From Eshraghiella sp045542375 (GTDB taxonomy: Bacteria > Bacillota > Clostridia > Lachnospirales > Lachnospiraceae): a DNA stretch of 15,289 nucleotides. Below, piece after piece: positions 7,524 through 13,357 of this stretch. Where the stretch lies: contig JAZQKW010000127.1 in NCBI GenBank assembly GCA_045542375.1, positions 1 through 15,289 of the forward strand, read 5' to 3'. The notes beneath the pieces were generated by a model. That model did not search any database. It was not told where the DNA came from and saw nothing but the letters and a program-made list of their open reading frames with translations. The first letter of the stretch is position 1. Every line of letters starts with the position of its first letter. The translations under genes were made by a program, and so were the position numbers.

Positions 7524-7550
7524 TTAGCACTCATCATTAGTGAGTGCTAA
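7524..7550 (-). promoter_or_regulatory. CIRCE operator (HrcA binding site), perfect consensus
   Basis: TTAGCACTC, nine bases, GAGTGCTAA: both 9-bp arms match the CIRCE consensus exactly and are perfect inverted repeats. CIRCE is the binding site of the heat-shock repressor HrcA, normally found before groESL and the hrcA-dnaK operon. Here it precedes htpG. Positions 7537-7550 lie inside the final codons and stop codon of the upstream foldase gene, so those codons are constrained by the operator. Confidence 0.97.
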
Positions 7551-8565
7551 TAATTTGTTTATATGTGTTAATTAACTCTCCATTTCCGGTGCTAATATTT
7601 TCCATATCTATACCATTCAGGAATTTATCATTAAATCTTACTTTAAGATTATCTGCATGTTCAAGATAATACGCCTCAAAAATCTCCCGTCTTCTCTGAA
7701 GAACTATTTCCGACTTGCGCCTTTCTATATTCCCCTCAATGTTGTCATTAATACATTTAATAATGTAATAACCATAATCGGTTTCCACAACTTCACTTAC
7801 TTCTCCCATCTCAATAGAGAACGCTGCATCTTCAAAGGTCTTATTATACTGACCTCTTCCAAGCTCAAGTATATACTCCTTAGCTTCGCTTTCTCTTAGC
7901 GCTATTGCAGCAAAATCTCCACCATCTTTAATCTCCTTAAGAAGCTTTTCCATCTGTCTTCTGGTGATATTTTTAGCGGCATCATCCACCTCTGTGATAT
8001 TACCATCTTCATCCTTTTCCATTGTACTGAGAAAAATATACTGCACCGATATGGTTCTTGCCTCATCCGCACTTACCTCTTCCTCAACGTCCCCTGTAAT
8101 GGCATAAAATGCTTTCTCTGCAAGCATAATCATTCTGTATATATTCTCAACATTCTCACGATATTCCCCTTCTGGCGAATTTTCATAAGTATTACAATAG
8201 TTATCTGCTGCCTCTGCCATCCTGGCATCCTCATCCTCTGTCAAAACAATATCCATTTCTTCTGCAATATGATTAAGACACATAAGACTCTTAACTGTAT
8301 CCATAACCGAATTTTTTACATATTCTTCCATGGTAGTGCCCTGCATATATTTTGACCATACCTGTTTGTCAAAAAAATTCTCATAGGAATATTTCTGTTC
8401 TGCCAAAAGAACCTCTGCCATTCCAGTGGAAAAATATCTTCCCTTAAGTTCGGCAAATTCATTTTTGGATAAAGGCATGGCAAATTTAATATTACTGCAT
8501 CCCGTGAGCACCAAAAGTGTTACAAGTACCAATAATATTGCAGTTCTAACTCTATGCCTCAACAT
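7537..8565 (-). CDS. Parvulin-type (PpiC/PrsA-like) lipoprotein foldase
   Basis: The 342-aa protein starts with a lipoprotein signal peptide: positive MLRHRVR, a hydrophobic core and a lipobox LTGC with Cys23 as the lipidated residue. A SurA/PrsA-like N-terminal helical region follows. A parvulin PPIase domain is at about 171-273 (ISVQYIFLS, DGGDFAAIALRES, YNKTFEDAAFSIEMGEVSEV, TDYGYYIIK), then a basic C-terminal helix. It should be an extracytoplasmic, membrane-anchored foldase for exported proteins. The canonical FGYHII motif is YGYYII here, with the histidine missing, so isomerase activity may be weak. The ATG at 8565 has GGAAGG about 7 nt upstream and overlaps the preceding 82-aa gene by 14 nt, implying coupling. 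Its 3' end overlaps the CIRCE operator of htpG. Confidence 0.88.
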   Translation of the reverse strand: MLRHRVRTAILLVLVTLLVLTGCSNIKFAMPLSKNEFAELKGRYFSTGMAEVLLAEQKYSYENFFDKQVWSKYMQGTTMEEYVKNSVMDTVKSLMCLNHIAEEMDIVLTEDEDARMAEAADNYCNTYENSPEGEYRENVENIYRMIMLAEKAFYAITGDVEEEVSADEARTISVQYIFLSTMEKDEDGNITEVDDAAKNITRRQMEKLLKEIKDGGDFAAIALRESEAKEYILELGRGQYNKTFEDAAFSIEMGEVSEVVETDYGYYIIKCINDNIEGNIERRKSEIVLQRRREIFEAYYLEHADNLKVRFNDKFLNGIDMENISTGNGELINTYKQIISTH

Positions 8566-8800
8566 ACAGATACCTTCCGTCCGGCAATGCAAATACTTCC
8601 AATTCCTCGGTTATATCTCCCTCTACATCAATTCCTTCTTCGTCAATATATTTAAGAAGAGCTTTTTTGTCCGGAAATACTGTTGCCATACAATCCTCAA
8701 GGAATTCCATTGCTTCCTCTACAGTCTCTGCAACAGGCATTGGAAATAACTTGTCCTGTTCCTTTAAAAACACCTCTGCGCATATTCTGTCAAGTTCCAT
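8552..8800 (-). CDS. Small acidic conserved-looking protein of unknown function (82 aa)
   Basis: I do not recognise this family. The protein is acidic, soluble and without signal peptide or membrane segment. It is rich in Glu and Asp, with a predicted helical N-terminal half (ETVEEAMEFLEDCM) and a short beta-like end (EVFALPDGRYLYVEA). It is very likely real: its ATG is 1 nt after the maf stop codon, with GGAGGT embedded in the last maf codons 5 nt before the start. Its own stop overlaps the start of the lipoprotein foldase by 14 nt. Tight coupling on both sides suggests it is made in fixed proportion to Maf and the foldase. Confidence 0.8.
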   Translation of the reverse strand: MELDRICAEVFLKEQDKLFPMPVAETVEEAMEFLEDCMATVFPDKKALLKYIDEEGIDVEGDITEELEVFALPDGRYLYVEA

Positions 8801-8801
8801 A

Positions 8802-9386
8802 CTATACCTCCATCTTCTTAGCTTCCTGTAAAAGAGCCGATAACGGCAATCCTACAACATTATTATAATCACCTTCAATATGTGAAACATATTCTGCAAA
8901 TCTGCCCTGAATACCATAAGCCCCCGCTTTGTCCATAGGTTCTCCGGTATCGATATATGCCCATATCTCTTCGTCTGTCATATCATACACGTACACTTTG
9001 GTCTCACAGGCAAAGGTTCTGATTACGTCACCGTCCACACCATGATATATAATGGTTACACCCGTATATACGCTGTGACTACTATTTCTTAATGTGCATA
9101 TCATTCTGAAAGCATCATCTCTATCCTTAGGCTTACCAAGAATCATATCATTCATGGCAACTACGGTATCTGCACCTATAATAACTGTTCCATATTCACT
9201 TCCGGCAGCAATTTCCTGTGCTTTATCCTTTGAAAGCTGCATTACTACCTTGTCCGGTAATGTTTCACTAATAACTTCCTCACCGGTTGAAGGCAGAACT
9301 GTAAATTCAAGATCTGCAAGTCGCAACAACTCTCTTCTTCTCGGCGACGCAGATGCAAGTATTATCTTATGTTCTCTGATGTTCAT
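8802..9386 (-). CDS. maf: Maf-family nucleoside triphosphate pyrophosphatase
   Basis: Maf proteins hydrolyse non-canonical or modified nucleoside triphosphates (dTTP/UTP and modified forms in the YhdE-like subgroup) to monophosphates, and in Bacillus affect septum formation. This 194-aa protein is full length. It shows the phosphate-binding motif SASPRRREL (12-20), GADTVV (71-76), KPKDRDDA, the GEPMDKAGAYGIQG block (148-161) and GDYNNVVGLP (172-181). The DKAGAYGIQG form fits the dTTP/UTP pyrophosphatase subgroup. The start at 9386 has AGAGGA 9 nt upstream. It lies 12 nt after the membrane-protein gene and 1 nt before the 82-aa gene. Confidence 0.95.
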   Translation of the reverse strand: MNIREHKIILASASPRRRELLRLADLEFTVLPSTGEEVISETLPDKVVMQLSKDKAQEIAAGSEYGTVIIGADTVVAMNDMILGKPKDRDDAFRMICTLRNSSHSVYTGVTIIYHGVDGDVIRTFACETKVYVYDMTDEEIWAYIDTGEPMDKAGAYGIQGRFAEYVSHIEGDYNNVVGLPLSALLQEAKKMEV

Positions 9387-9398
9387 ATTCTCTATCCT

Positions 9399-9938
9399 CT
9401 ATTTTAAAATAAAAAGTGCTGCAAACGGCATAACAGTTACTAACAGATACAAAAACTTATTATGAAATGCTATTTTGAACTTCTCCTGCTTAACATCCAG
9501 AGGAAAAGCAGTTGCATTAGGTACAGTATTAAAATCCACAAACACTTCTTTACCGAATTTATATACCCTTACGGTTGTAGGTATATGCTTCTTTCTGTAT
9601 GCGTAGTTATATAATGGTTCACTATAATACACATGTTTGTCATTGTATCCCTCTTCAGCTTCCACCTCTAATATGTAATAGGTCGAAAGCTTATGCTTGC
9701 ATTTAATTATCTTCCTGACCTCTGCCATATAGTTCTTTCCCCTGTGCATTATCTCATCTGTATGCACCCGCTGTTTATAGGTCTTTACAATTCCTATTAC
9801 CAGAAATACAATCATCCATACAGCAATTATCAGATAAGCAATAACATTATCATGATGGTATCCCCACACCAATAGCCCTATAATTACAGGAATAAATAAA
9901 AAATAATGCTTTATATTGGTTCTGTAGTAATTTTCCAT
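9399..9938 (-). CDS. Small membrane protein of unknown function (179 aa)
   Basis: I do not recognise a named family. Two adjacent transmembrane segments (about 11-28 and 31-53) form a hairpin. A hydrophilic, beta-rich central region of about 105 residues follows (AEVRKIIKCKHKL, YYILEVEAEEGY, TTVRVYKFGKEVFVDF), and a third hydrophobic segment ends the protein (about 160-178). The central part vaguely recalls DUF3592-type membrane proteins, where a small beta domain follows membrane helices, but this is only a resemblance. GGAG lies 8 nt before the start. Spacing of 14 nt from the cysteine-synthase-like gene and 12 nt to maf places it in the operon. Confidence 0.8.
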   Translation of the reverse strand: MENYYRTNIKHYFLFIPVIIGLLVWGYHHDNVIAYLIIAVWMIVFLVIGIVKTYKQRVHTDEIMHRGKNYMAEVRKIIKCKHKLSTYYILEVEAEEGYNDKHVYYSEPLYNYAYRKKHIPTTVRVYKFGKEVFVDFNTVPNATAFPLDVKQEKFKIAFHNKFLYLLVTVMPFAALFILK

Positions 9939-9952
9939 TAATAATTCTCCAA

Positions 9953-10879
9953 TTAGTCCTCAAAAAGCGGTGTACTGAAATATCTCTCCGCCGTATCCGG
10001 AAGTACAGTTACAACAGTCTTACCAGGTCCAAGCTTCTTAGCCAACTTAATAGCGGCCGCTACGTTGGTTCCACTTGATATTCCACACATCAATCCTTCA
10101 TGTCTTGCAAGATTCTGAGCAGTCTTAATTGCCTCATCATCCTCTATCATACATATGTCGTCATAAATATTAACATTAAGTATGTCAGGAATAAGTCCGT
10201 CACCAATACCCATCTGGAGATGAGTTCCAATTGAGCCTCCGGAAAGAATTGCCGCATTAACAGGCTCAACAGCCCATATGGTCATATCCGGATTATGTTC
10301 CTTAAGAATCTCTCCTATTCCTGTTATTGTTCCACCGGTTCCGATTCCCGAACAGAAGCCATCTATAGGTCCATCAACCTCTCTCAAAATCTCAAGAGCA
10401 GTCTGGTCGCGATGAATCTGCGGATTGGCAGGATTGGCAAATTGCTGTGGCACAAATACCTTAGGATTCTCCTCTGCCATTTTAAGGGCTGTATTAAGAC
10501 ATTCATCTATACATTTTCCAATATCTCCGTCATCATGAACAAGAATAACCTCTGCTCCGTAATGACGCACAAGAAGCCTTCTTTCTTCGCTTACTGAATC
10601 AGGCATAACTATTATTGTCTTATATCCCTTAACCGCTCCAATTAAGGCAAGACCAACGCCCTGATTACCGCTTGTAGGCTCTACGATTATTGTATCCGGT
10701 CCTATTTTGCCCTGACGCTCTGCTTCAAGAATCATATTATAGGCAGTTCTCGTCTTAATTGAGCCTCCTACATTAAGACCCTCATATTTGACAAGAATTC
10801 TTGCACTGTTTTCATCAGTCATATTTCTTAACTGTACTAAAGGTGTATTCCCTATAGCCTCAAGAATATTATTATACAT
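9953..10879 (-). CDS. cysK: Cysteine synthase-family PLP enzyme
   Basis: This 308-aa fold-type II PLP enzyme resembles O-acetylserine sulfhydrylase, which makes cysteine from O-acetylserine and sulfide. It has AIGNTPLVQL (9-18), the PLP-lysine loop GLNVGGSIKTR (Lys42), the substrate loop TSGNQG (69-74), the phosphate-binding GTGGTITG (180-187) and the C-terminal ISSGTN and TVLPDTAERYFST. Two key loops differ from textbook CysK. The lysine loop lacks the usual NPGGS-K-DR proline and aspartate. The substrate loop has Gln where CysK usually has Thr (TSGNTG). A neighbouring reaction such as cystathionine, homocysteine or diaminopropionate chemistry therefore remains possible. The ATG at 10879 has AGGAG 8 nt upstream. 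The gene follows the NSS symporter by 16 nt. Confidence 0.9.
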   Translation of the reverse strand: MYNNILEAIGNTPLVQLRNMTDENSARILVKYEGLNVGGSIKTRTAYNMILEAERQGKIGPDTIIVEPTSGNQGVGLALIGAVKGYKTIIVMPDSVSEERRLLVRHYGAEVILVHDDGDIGKCIDECLNTALKMAEENPKVFVPQQFANPANPQIHRDQTALEILREVDGPIDGFCSGIGTGGTITGIGEILKEHNPDMTIWAVEPVNAAILSGGSIGTHLQMGIGDGLIPDILNVNIYDDICMIEDDEAIKTAQNLARHEGLMCGISSGTNVAAAIKLAKKLGPGKTVVTVLPDTAERYFSTPLFED

Positions 10880-10895
10880 TTCGTTATCTCCTAAT

Positions 10896-12260
10896 CTACT
10901 TAAAGAAATTATATAATCCCATACCAAACAAAATCACAATGATTACCGGCAACACATAGGTTATATACCCACGCATAAAGTTCTTAATCTTAATGCCTTT
11001 TCCTTCATTTGCTTCTTCCATAAACTTATTCCAGCCCCAGCCCTTTTTACACACACAGAACAATACAATAACCAGACATCCTATTGGCAGGAATAACTGT
11101 GATACTATAAAATCCCATAAATCCATTATGCTTGAGCCCGCACCAAAAGGTGTAATCTTCTTAAGCGCACTGAATCCCAGTGCACATGGAAGAGAAAGCA
11201 CAAACATTGCTATACCATTAATAAGGCATGCCTTCTTTCTGCTCCACTTGAATAAATCCATAGTAGATGAAAGTATTGCTTCAAATACTGCAAGTACCGT
11301 GGAAAGTGATGCAAATGACATAAATACAAAGAACAGACTTCCCCATAATCTTCCCATCGGCATATTATTAAAGATATTAGGTAATGTTATAAACACAAGC
11401 CCCGGACCGCTATCCGGCTTAACTCCGTATGCAAAACATGCAGGAAAAATAATAAGTCCCGATGTGACTGCAACGAAAGTATCAAGCACGGCAACATTAA
11501 CAGCCTCACCCATAAGTGAACGCTTCTTGTCTATGTAGCTCCCAAATATAGCCATTGAACCCATACCAAGACTCAATGTGAAGAACGACTGATTCAGTGC
11601 TGCCACTATAACATTAAATATTCCAACAGACTTAACCTTTTCGATATCAGGCTTAAGATAAAAACTAAGTCCTTCTGCTGCTCCATCCATAAAGAAGCTT
11701 CTTCCTGCAAGAACAATCATAATTACAATCAGGGCAACCATCATTACCTTAGTTACTTTCTCAAGTCCCTTCTGCAGACCAAATGAACATACCAGAAAGC
11801 CAAGCACCACAACAATACCCATATAAAGTACCGATGTTCCTCCATTGGCCTTCATCCCATCATAATAATTAGCAACACTCTGTGCATCAAGTCCCGCAAG
11901 ACTTCCGTTAGCGGTTGATACAAAATAATATAACATCCATCCTGCAACTGTTGTGTAGAACATCATTAACAGATAATTTCCTATAACTGCCATTTTACCG
12001 TGAACGTGCCACTTTGTTCCCTTAGGCTCTAATTCCTGATACATTGCGGCCGGACTTTTCTGACTGGCTCTACCTATAGAAAATTCCATAGTCATTACGG
12101 GTATTCCTATTACCAGTAAAAAGAACAGATATAGTAATACAAATATTCCGCCTCCGTTCTGACCTACAACATATGGAAACTTCCACACATTTCCTATTCC
12201 AATGGCACAGCCTGCACTTAAAAGTATAAATCCAAGCCTGCTCCCTAATTTTTCTCTCAT
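10896..12260 (-). CDS. Sodium-dependent amino acid transporter, NSS/SNF family
   Basis: This 454-aa LeuT-fold protein is a neurotransmitter:sodium symporter homologue, importing an amino acid with Na+. The family signature in TM1 is clear: GFILLSAGCAIGIGNVWKFPY (10-30, in parts), with the unwound AGCAIG region that binds Na+ and substrate. TM8 carries SLSTVLAVFEA, matching the second Na+ site. I count about 11 hydrophobic segments, which fits the common 11-TM bacterial type. The start at 12260 has GAGG about 8 nt upstream; longer in-frame starts reach into the promoter. The substrate cannot be read from sequence. The next gene encodes a cysteine-synthase-like enzyme 16 nt downstream, so a serine-, cysteine- or related amino acid substrate is a reasonable guess only. 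Confidence 0.95.
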   Translation of the reverse strand: MREKLGSRLGFILLSAGCAIGIGNVWKFPYVVGQNGGGIFVLLYLFFLLVIGIPVMTMEFSIGRASQKSPAAMYQELEPKGTKWHVHGKMAVIGNYLLMMFYTTVAGWMLYYFVSTANGSLAGLDAQSVANYYDGMKANGGTSVLYMGIVVVLGFLVCSFGLQKGLEKVTKVMMVALIVIMIVLAGRSFFMDGAAEGLSFYLKPDIEKVKSVGIFNVIVAALNQSFFTLSLGMGSMAIFGSYIDKKRSLMGEAVNVAVLDTFVAVTSGLIIFPACFAYGVKPDSGPGLVFITLPNIFNNMPMGRLWGSLFFVFMSFASLSTVLAVFEAILSSTMDLFKWSRKKACLINGIAMFVLSLPCALGFSALKKITPFGAGSSIMDLWDFIVSQLFLPIGCLVIVLFCVCKKGWGWNKFMEEANEGKGIKIKNFMRGYITYVLPVIIVILFGMGLYNFFK

Positions 12261-12300
12261 AATATATCCTCGTATATTCTCTAAATTCACAATCCTTTCT

Positions 12301-12329
12301 ATAATATCAATTTTTTCTAATTTTCTCAA
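12301..12329 (-). promoter_or_regulatory. Sigma-A promoter of the NSS transporter operon
   Basis: On the minus strand TTGAGA (12329-12324), a 17-nt spacer and TATTAT (12306-12301) lie 40 nt upstream of the transporter start. This is the likely main promoter of the long minus-strand block. Confidence 0.75.
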
Positions 12330-12369
12330 TAAGTAATTGCATCTTTTCTCAAAAATAACACAATTCTCA

Positions 12370-12402
12370 TTGCCATCGGATATATTATCTGATAATATTA
12401 TC
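12370..12402 (+). promoter_or_regulatory. Sigma-A promoter of the DUF1292 gene with palindrome over -10
   Basis: TTGCCA (12370-12375), a 17-nt spacer and TAATAT (12393-12398) precede the start at 12433. A perfect 12-bp palindrome GATAATATTATC (12391-12402) covers the -10 box. It could be an operator, or simply an AT-rich coincidence. Confidence 0.55.
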
Positions 12403-12432
12403 TTATCAATTTTTTATGAAAAGGTGATTATT

Positions 12433-12738
12433 ATGGATAATGAAGAAATTTTAGAAGGAACAGTTACACTCACTCTTGATGACGATACAGAGGTTGAATG
12501 TGCTGTTATCTCAATTTATGAAGCCGGCGGAAGACAGTATATCGCGCTCCTCCCATTAGGCGGCGAGGAAGAGGACAACGGAGAAGTATACCTCTACCGT
12601 TACTCTGAAGATGCGTCAGGCGAACCACAGCTTGACAACATCGAAGATGATGAAGAATATGAAATCGCAGCTGATGCTTTTGATGAGCAGCTCGACCTTG
12701 CAGAATACGATGAACTCGTAGACGAAGAAGATTTATAA
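12433..12738 (+). CDS. DUF1292-family acidic protein
   Basis: This 101-aa protein matches the DUF1292 (YrzB-like) family of small acidic Firmicute proteins of unknown function. The typical pattern is present: an N-terminal TLTLDDDTEVECAVISIYE strand pair, the central GRQYIALLPL, a YLYRY strand and an acidic C-terminal tail that ends DELVDEEDL. More than a quarter of residues are Asp or Glu. It is predicted cytoplasmic with no membrane segment. The ATG at 12433 follows AAGGTGATTATT; an upstream in-frame ATG at 12337 lies before the promoter and is rejected. It is divergent from the NSS operon and ends at a strong terminator shared with the converging 90-aa gene. Confidence 0.9.
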   Translation: MDNEEILEGTVTLTLDDDTEVECAVISIYEAGGRQYIALLPLGGEEEDNGEVYLYRYSEDASGEPQLDNIEDDEEYEIAADAFDEQLDLAEYDELVDEEDL

Positions 12739-12741
12739 ATC

Positions 12742-12780
12742 AAAATCACATCCTTCCGGTATGAAGGATGTGATTTTTTT
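12742..12780. terminator. Bidirectional intrinsic terminator
   Basis: A perfect 14-bp stem (AAAATCACATCCTT at 12742-12755, AAGGATGTGATTTT at 12764-12777) with an 8-nt loop is followed by T residues on the plus strand. It also has T residues at the outer end on the minus strand. It ends the DUF1292 transcript and, converging, the 90-aa gene, whose stop codon (12779-12781) overlaps the plus-strand T-run. Confidence 0.95.
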
Positions 12781-13051
12781 ACGCATTATTCTTATCATTA
12801 TCTGCCTTGTCCTTAGCCAAAGCAAGGAGAACATCTTTTAACTCAAGTATATGTCCTTCCCATCTCATTACATCTGTATCAGCATATCCCGAAGCTTTTA
12901 CAAGCTGAATATCGTCACGTGATAATTCAAACTCCAATGAGCAGCTATCTTCCTGCTTATCAATAAAAACCTTAGTTGCCTCATTCTCCAATGCTGAATA
13001 AGTAACAACTTCTCCTGTTGAGTTGACAGTCATAAATGGATAATTGTTCAT
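12779..13051 (-). CDS. Uncharacterised 90-aa protein behind a structured leader
   Basis: I do not recognise this family. The protein is soluble, acidic overall, with no signal peptide or membrane segment. An N-terminal beta-like part (YPFMTVNSTGEVVTYSALE, then TKVFIDKQEDSCSLEFELS) is followed by a helical, charged end (LKDVLLALAKDKADNDKNNA). It is likely a real gene: AGGAGG lies 8 nt before the ATG and codon use resembles its neighbours. Its stop codon sits within the T-run of the shared terminator. There appears to be no room for a promoter between its start and the intrinsic terminator at 13079-13108, so expression probably needs read-through from the promoter at 13200-13228. Regulation by attenuation is thus suggested by layout alone. 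Confidence 0.75.
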   Translation of the reverse strand: MNNYPFMTVNSTGEVVTYSALENEATKVFIDKQEDSCSLEFELSRDDIQLVKASGYADTDVMRWEGHILELKDVLLALAKDKADNDKNNA

Positions 13052-13078
13052 TAATATATCCTCCTAGTGCTTTTCTTC

Positions 13079-13108
13079 AAAAAATTAAGCTGCCAATTCT
13101 GACAGCTT
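13079..13108 (-). terminator. Intrinsic terminator of the structured leader or small RNA
   Basis: Minus-strand AAGCTGTCA, loop GAAT, TGGCAGCTT forms a 9-bp stem with one G-U pair, followed by AATTTTTT. On the plus strand the G-U becomes a C-A mismatch, so the structure favours minus-strand transcription. It lies 27 nt before the start of the 90-aa gene. Confidence 0.8.
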
Positions 13109-13193
13109 ACTATTTCATCATCTTATAGATGGTGAGATTCTATTCCTCAAAGTAGGAAGCATCTCACGGCTTCTCATAGTAGAAGCAATTACA
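13079..13193 (-). ncRNA. Candidate structured small RNA or cis-regulatory leader (about 115 nt)
   Basis: A minus-strand transcript from the promoter at 13200-13228 would begin near 13193. It could fold into three elements in order. Hairpin 1 is GCTTCT / AGAAGC with hexaloop ACTATG (13186-13169). Hairpin 2 is GTGAGAT / ATCTCAC (13167-13132) enclosing TTCCT / AGGAA with hexaloop ACTTTG (13158-13143). The last is the terminator stem (13108-13087). The two hexaloops differ at one base. It matches no riboswitch class I can recall by consensus, and no antiterminator pairing is obvious. It could be a free small RNA, or a leader controlling the 90-aa gene. The boundaries are estimates. Confidence 0.5.
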
Positions 13194-13199
13194 AGTAAT

Positions 13200-13228
13200 A
13201 TTGTAGCATTGATATATAAAAAAATCAA
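13200..13228 (-). promoter_or_regulatory. Promoter of the structured RNA/leader
   Basis: Minus-strand TTGATT (13228-13223), a 17-nt spacer and TACAAT (13205-13200) form a good sigma-A promoter. A short inverted repeat CTCAA-TATT-TTGAG (13238-13251) lies just upstream of the -35 box. Confidence 0.65.
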
Positions 13229-13294
13229 TATATTCTGCTCAATATTTTGAGATACATTAGTAAAATCACAATCAATCTACCAACATATTCCTCA

Positions 13295-13323
13295 TTGTCA
13301 TTTTTACATAATTATGCTATAAT
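13295..13323 (+). promoter_or_regulatory. Near-consensus promoter of the toxin-antitoxin operon
   Basis: TTGTCA (13295-13300), a 17-nt spacer and a perfect TATAAT (13318-13323) lie 34 nt upstream of the antitoxin start. Such a strong promoter fits an autorepressed operon. Confidence 0.88.
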
Positions 13324-13338
13324 TATGTCATAATTGTA
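13307..13338 (+). promoter_or_regulatory. Candidate autorepression operator of the toxin-antitoxin operon
   Basis: Three related units lie at exactly 11-bp spacing: CATAATTATG (13307-13316), TATAATTATG (13318-13327) and CATAATTGT (from 13329). The first is a perfect 10-bp palindrome. They cover the spacer, the -10 box and the start region, where Phd/YefM antitoxins typically bind. The one-turn spacing suggests cooperative binding on one DNA face. Confidence 0.65.
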
Positions 13339-13357
13339 AAGAAAGGAAGTGCTTATT

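Noticed and set aside
7524..7550. CIRCE inverted repeat read as a terminator of the foldase gene
   Set aside because: The stem is followed on the minus strand by AATTTCTTGACT, not a proper T-run, and both arms match the HrcA operator exactly.
10993..11538. Plus-strand open frame of 181 codons antisense to the NSS symporter
   Set aside because: It is the complement of hydrophobic transporter codons, without ribosome binding site or recognisable motifs.
12337..12432. N-terminal extension of the DUF1292 protein from an ATG at 12337
   Set aside because: The extension covers the predicted promoter and has no ribosome binding site; the ATG at 12433 has one and matches the family start.
13126..13177. 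19-codon leader peptide (MRSREML...) within the structured RNA
   Set aside because: The ATG has no ribosome binding site, lies in the loop of hairpin 1 and shows no run of codons for one amino acid as attenuator peptides do.
13052..13357. tRNA, known riboswitch or attachment site in the 306-bp gap upstream of the toxin-antitoxin genes
   Set aside because: No T-loop (GGTTCGA-like) sequence, no cloverleaf pairing and no direct repeats flanking the toxin-antitoxin operon were seen; only the RNA, promoters and operator listed above.
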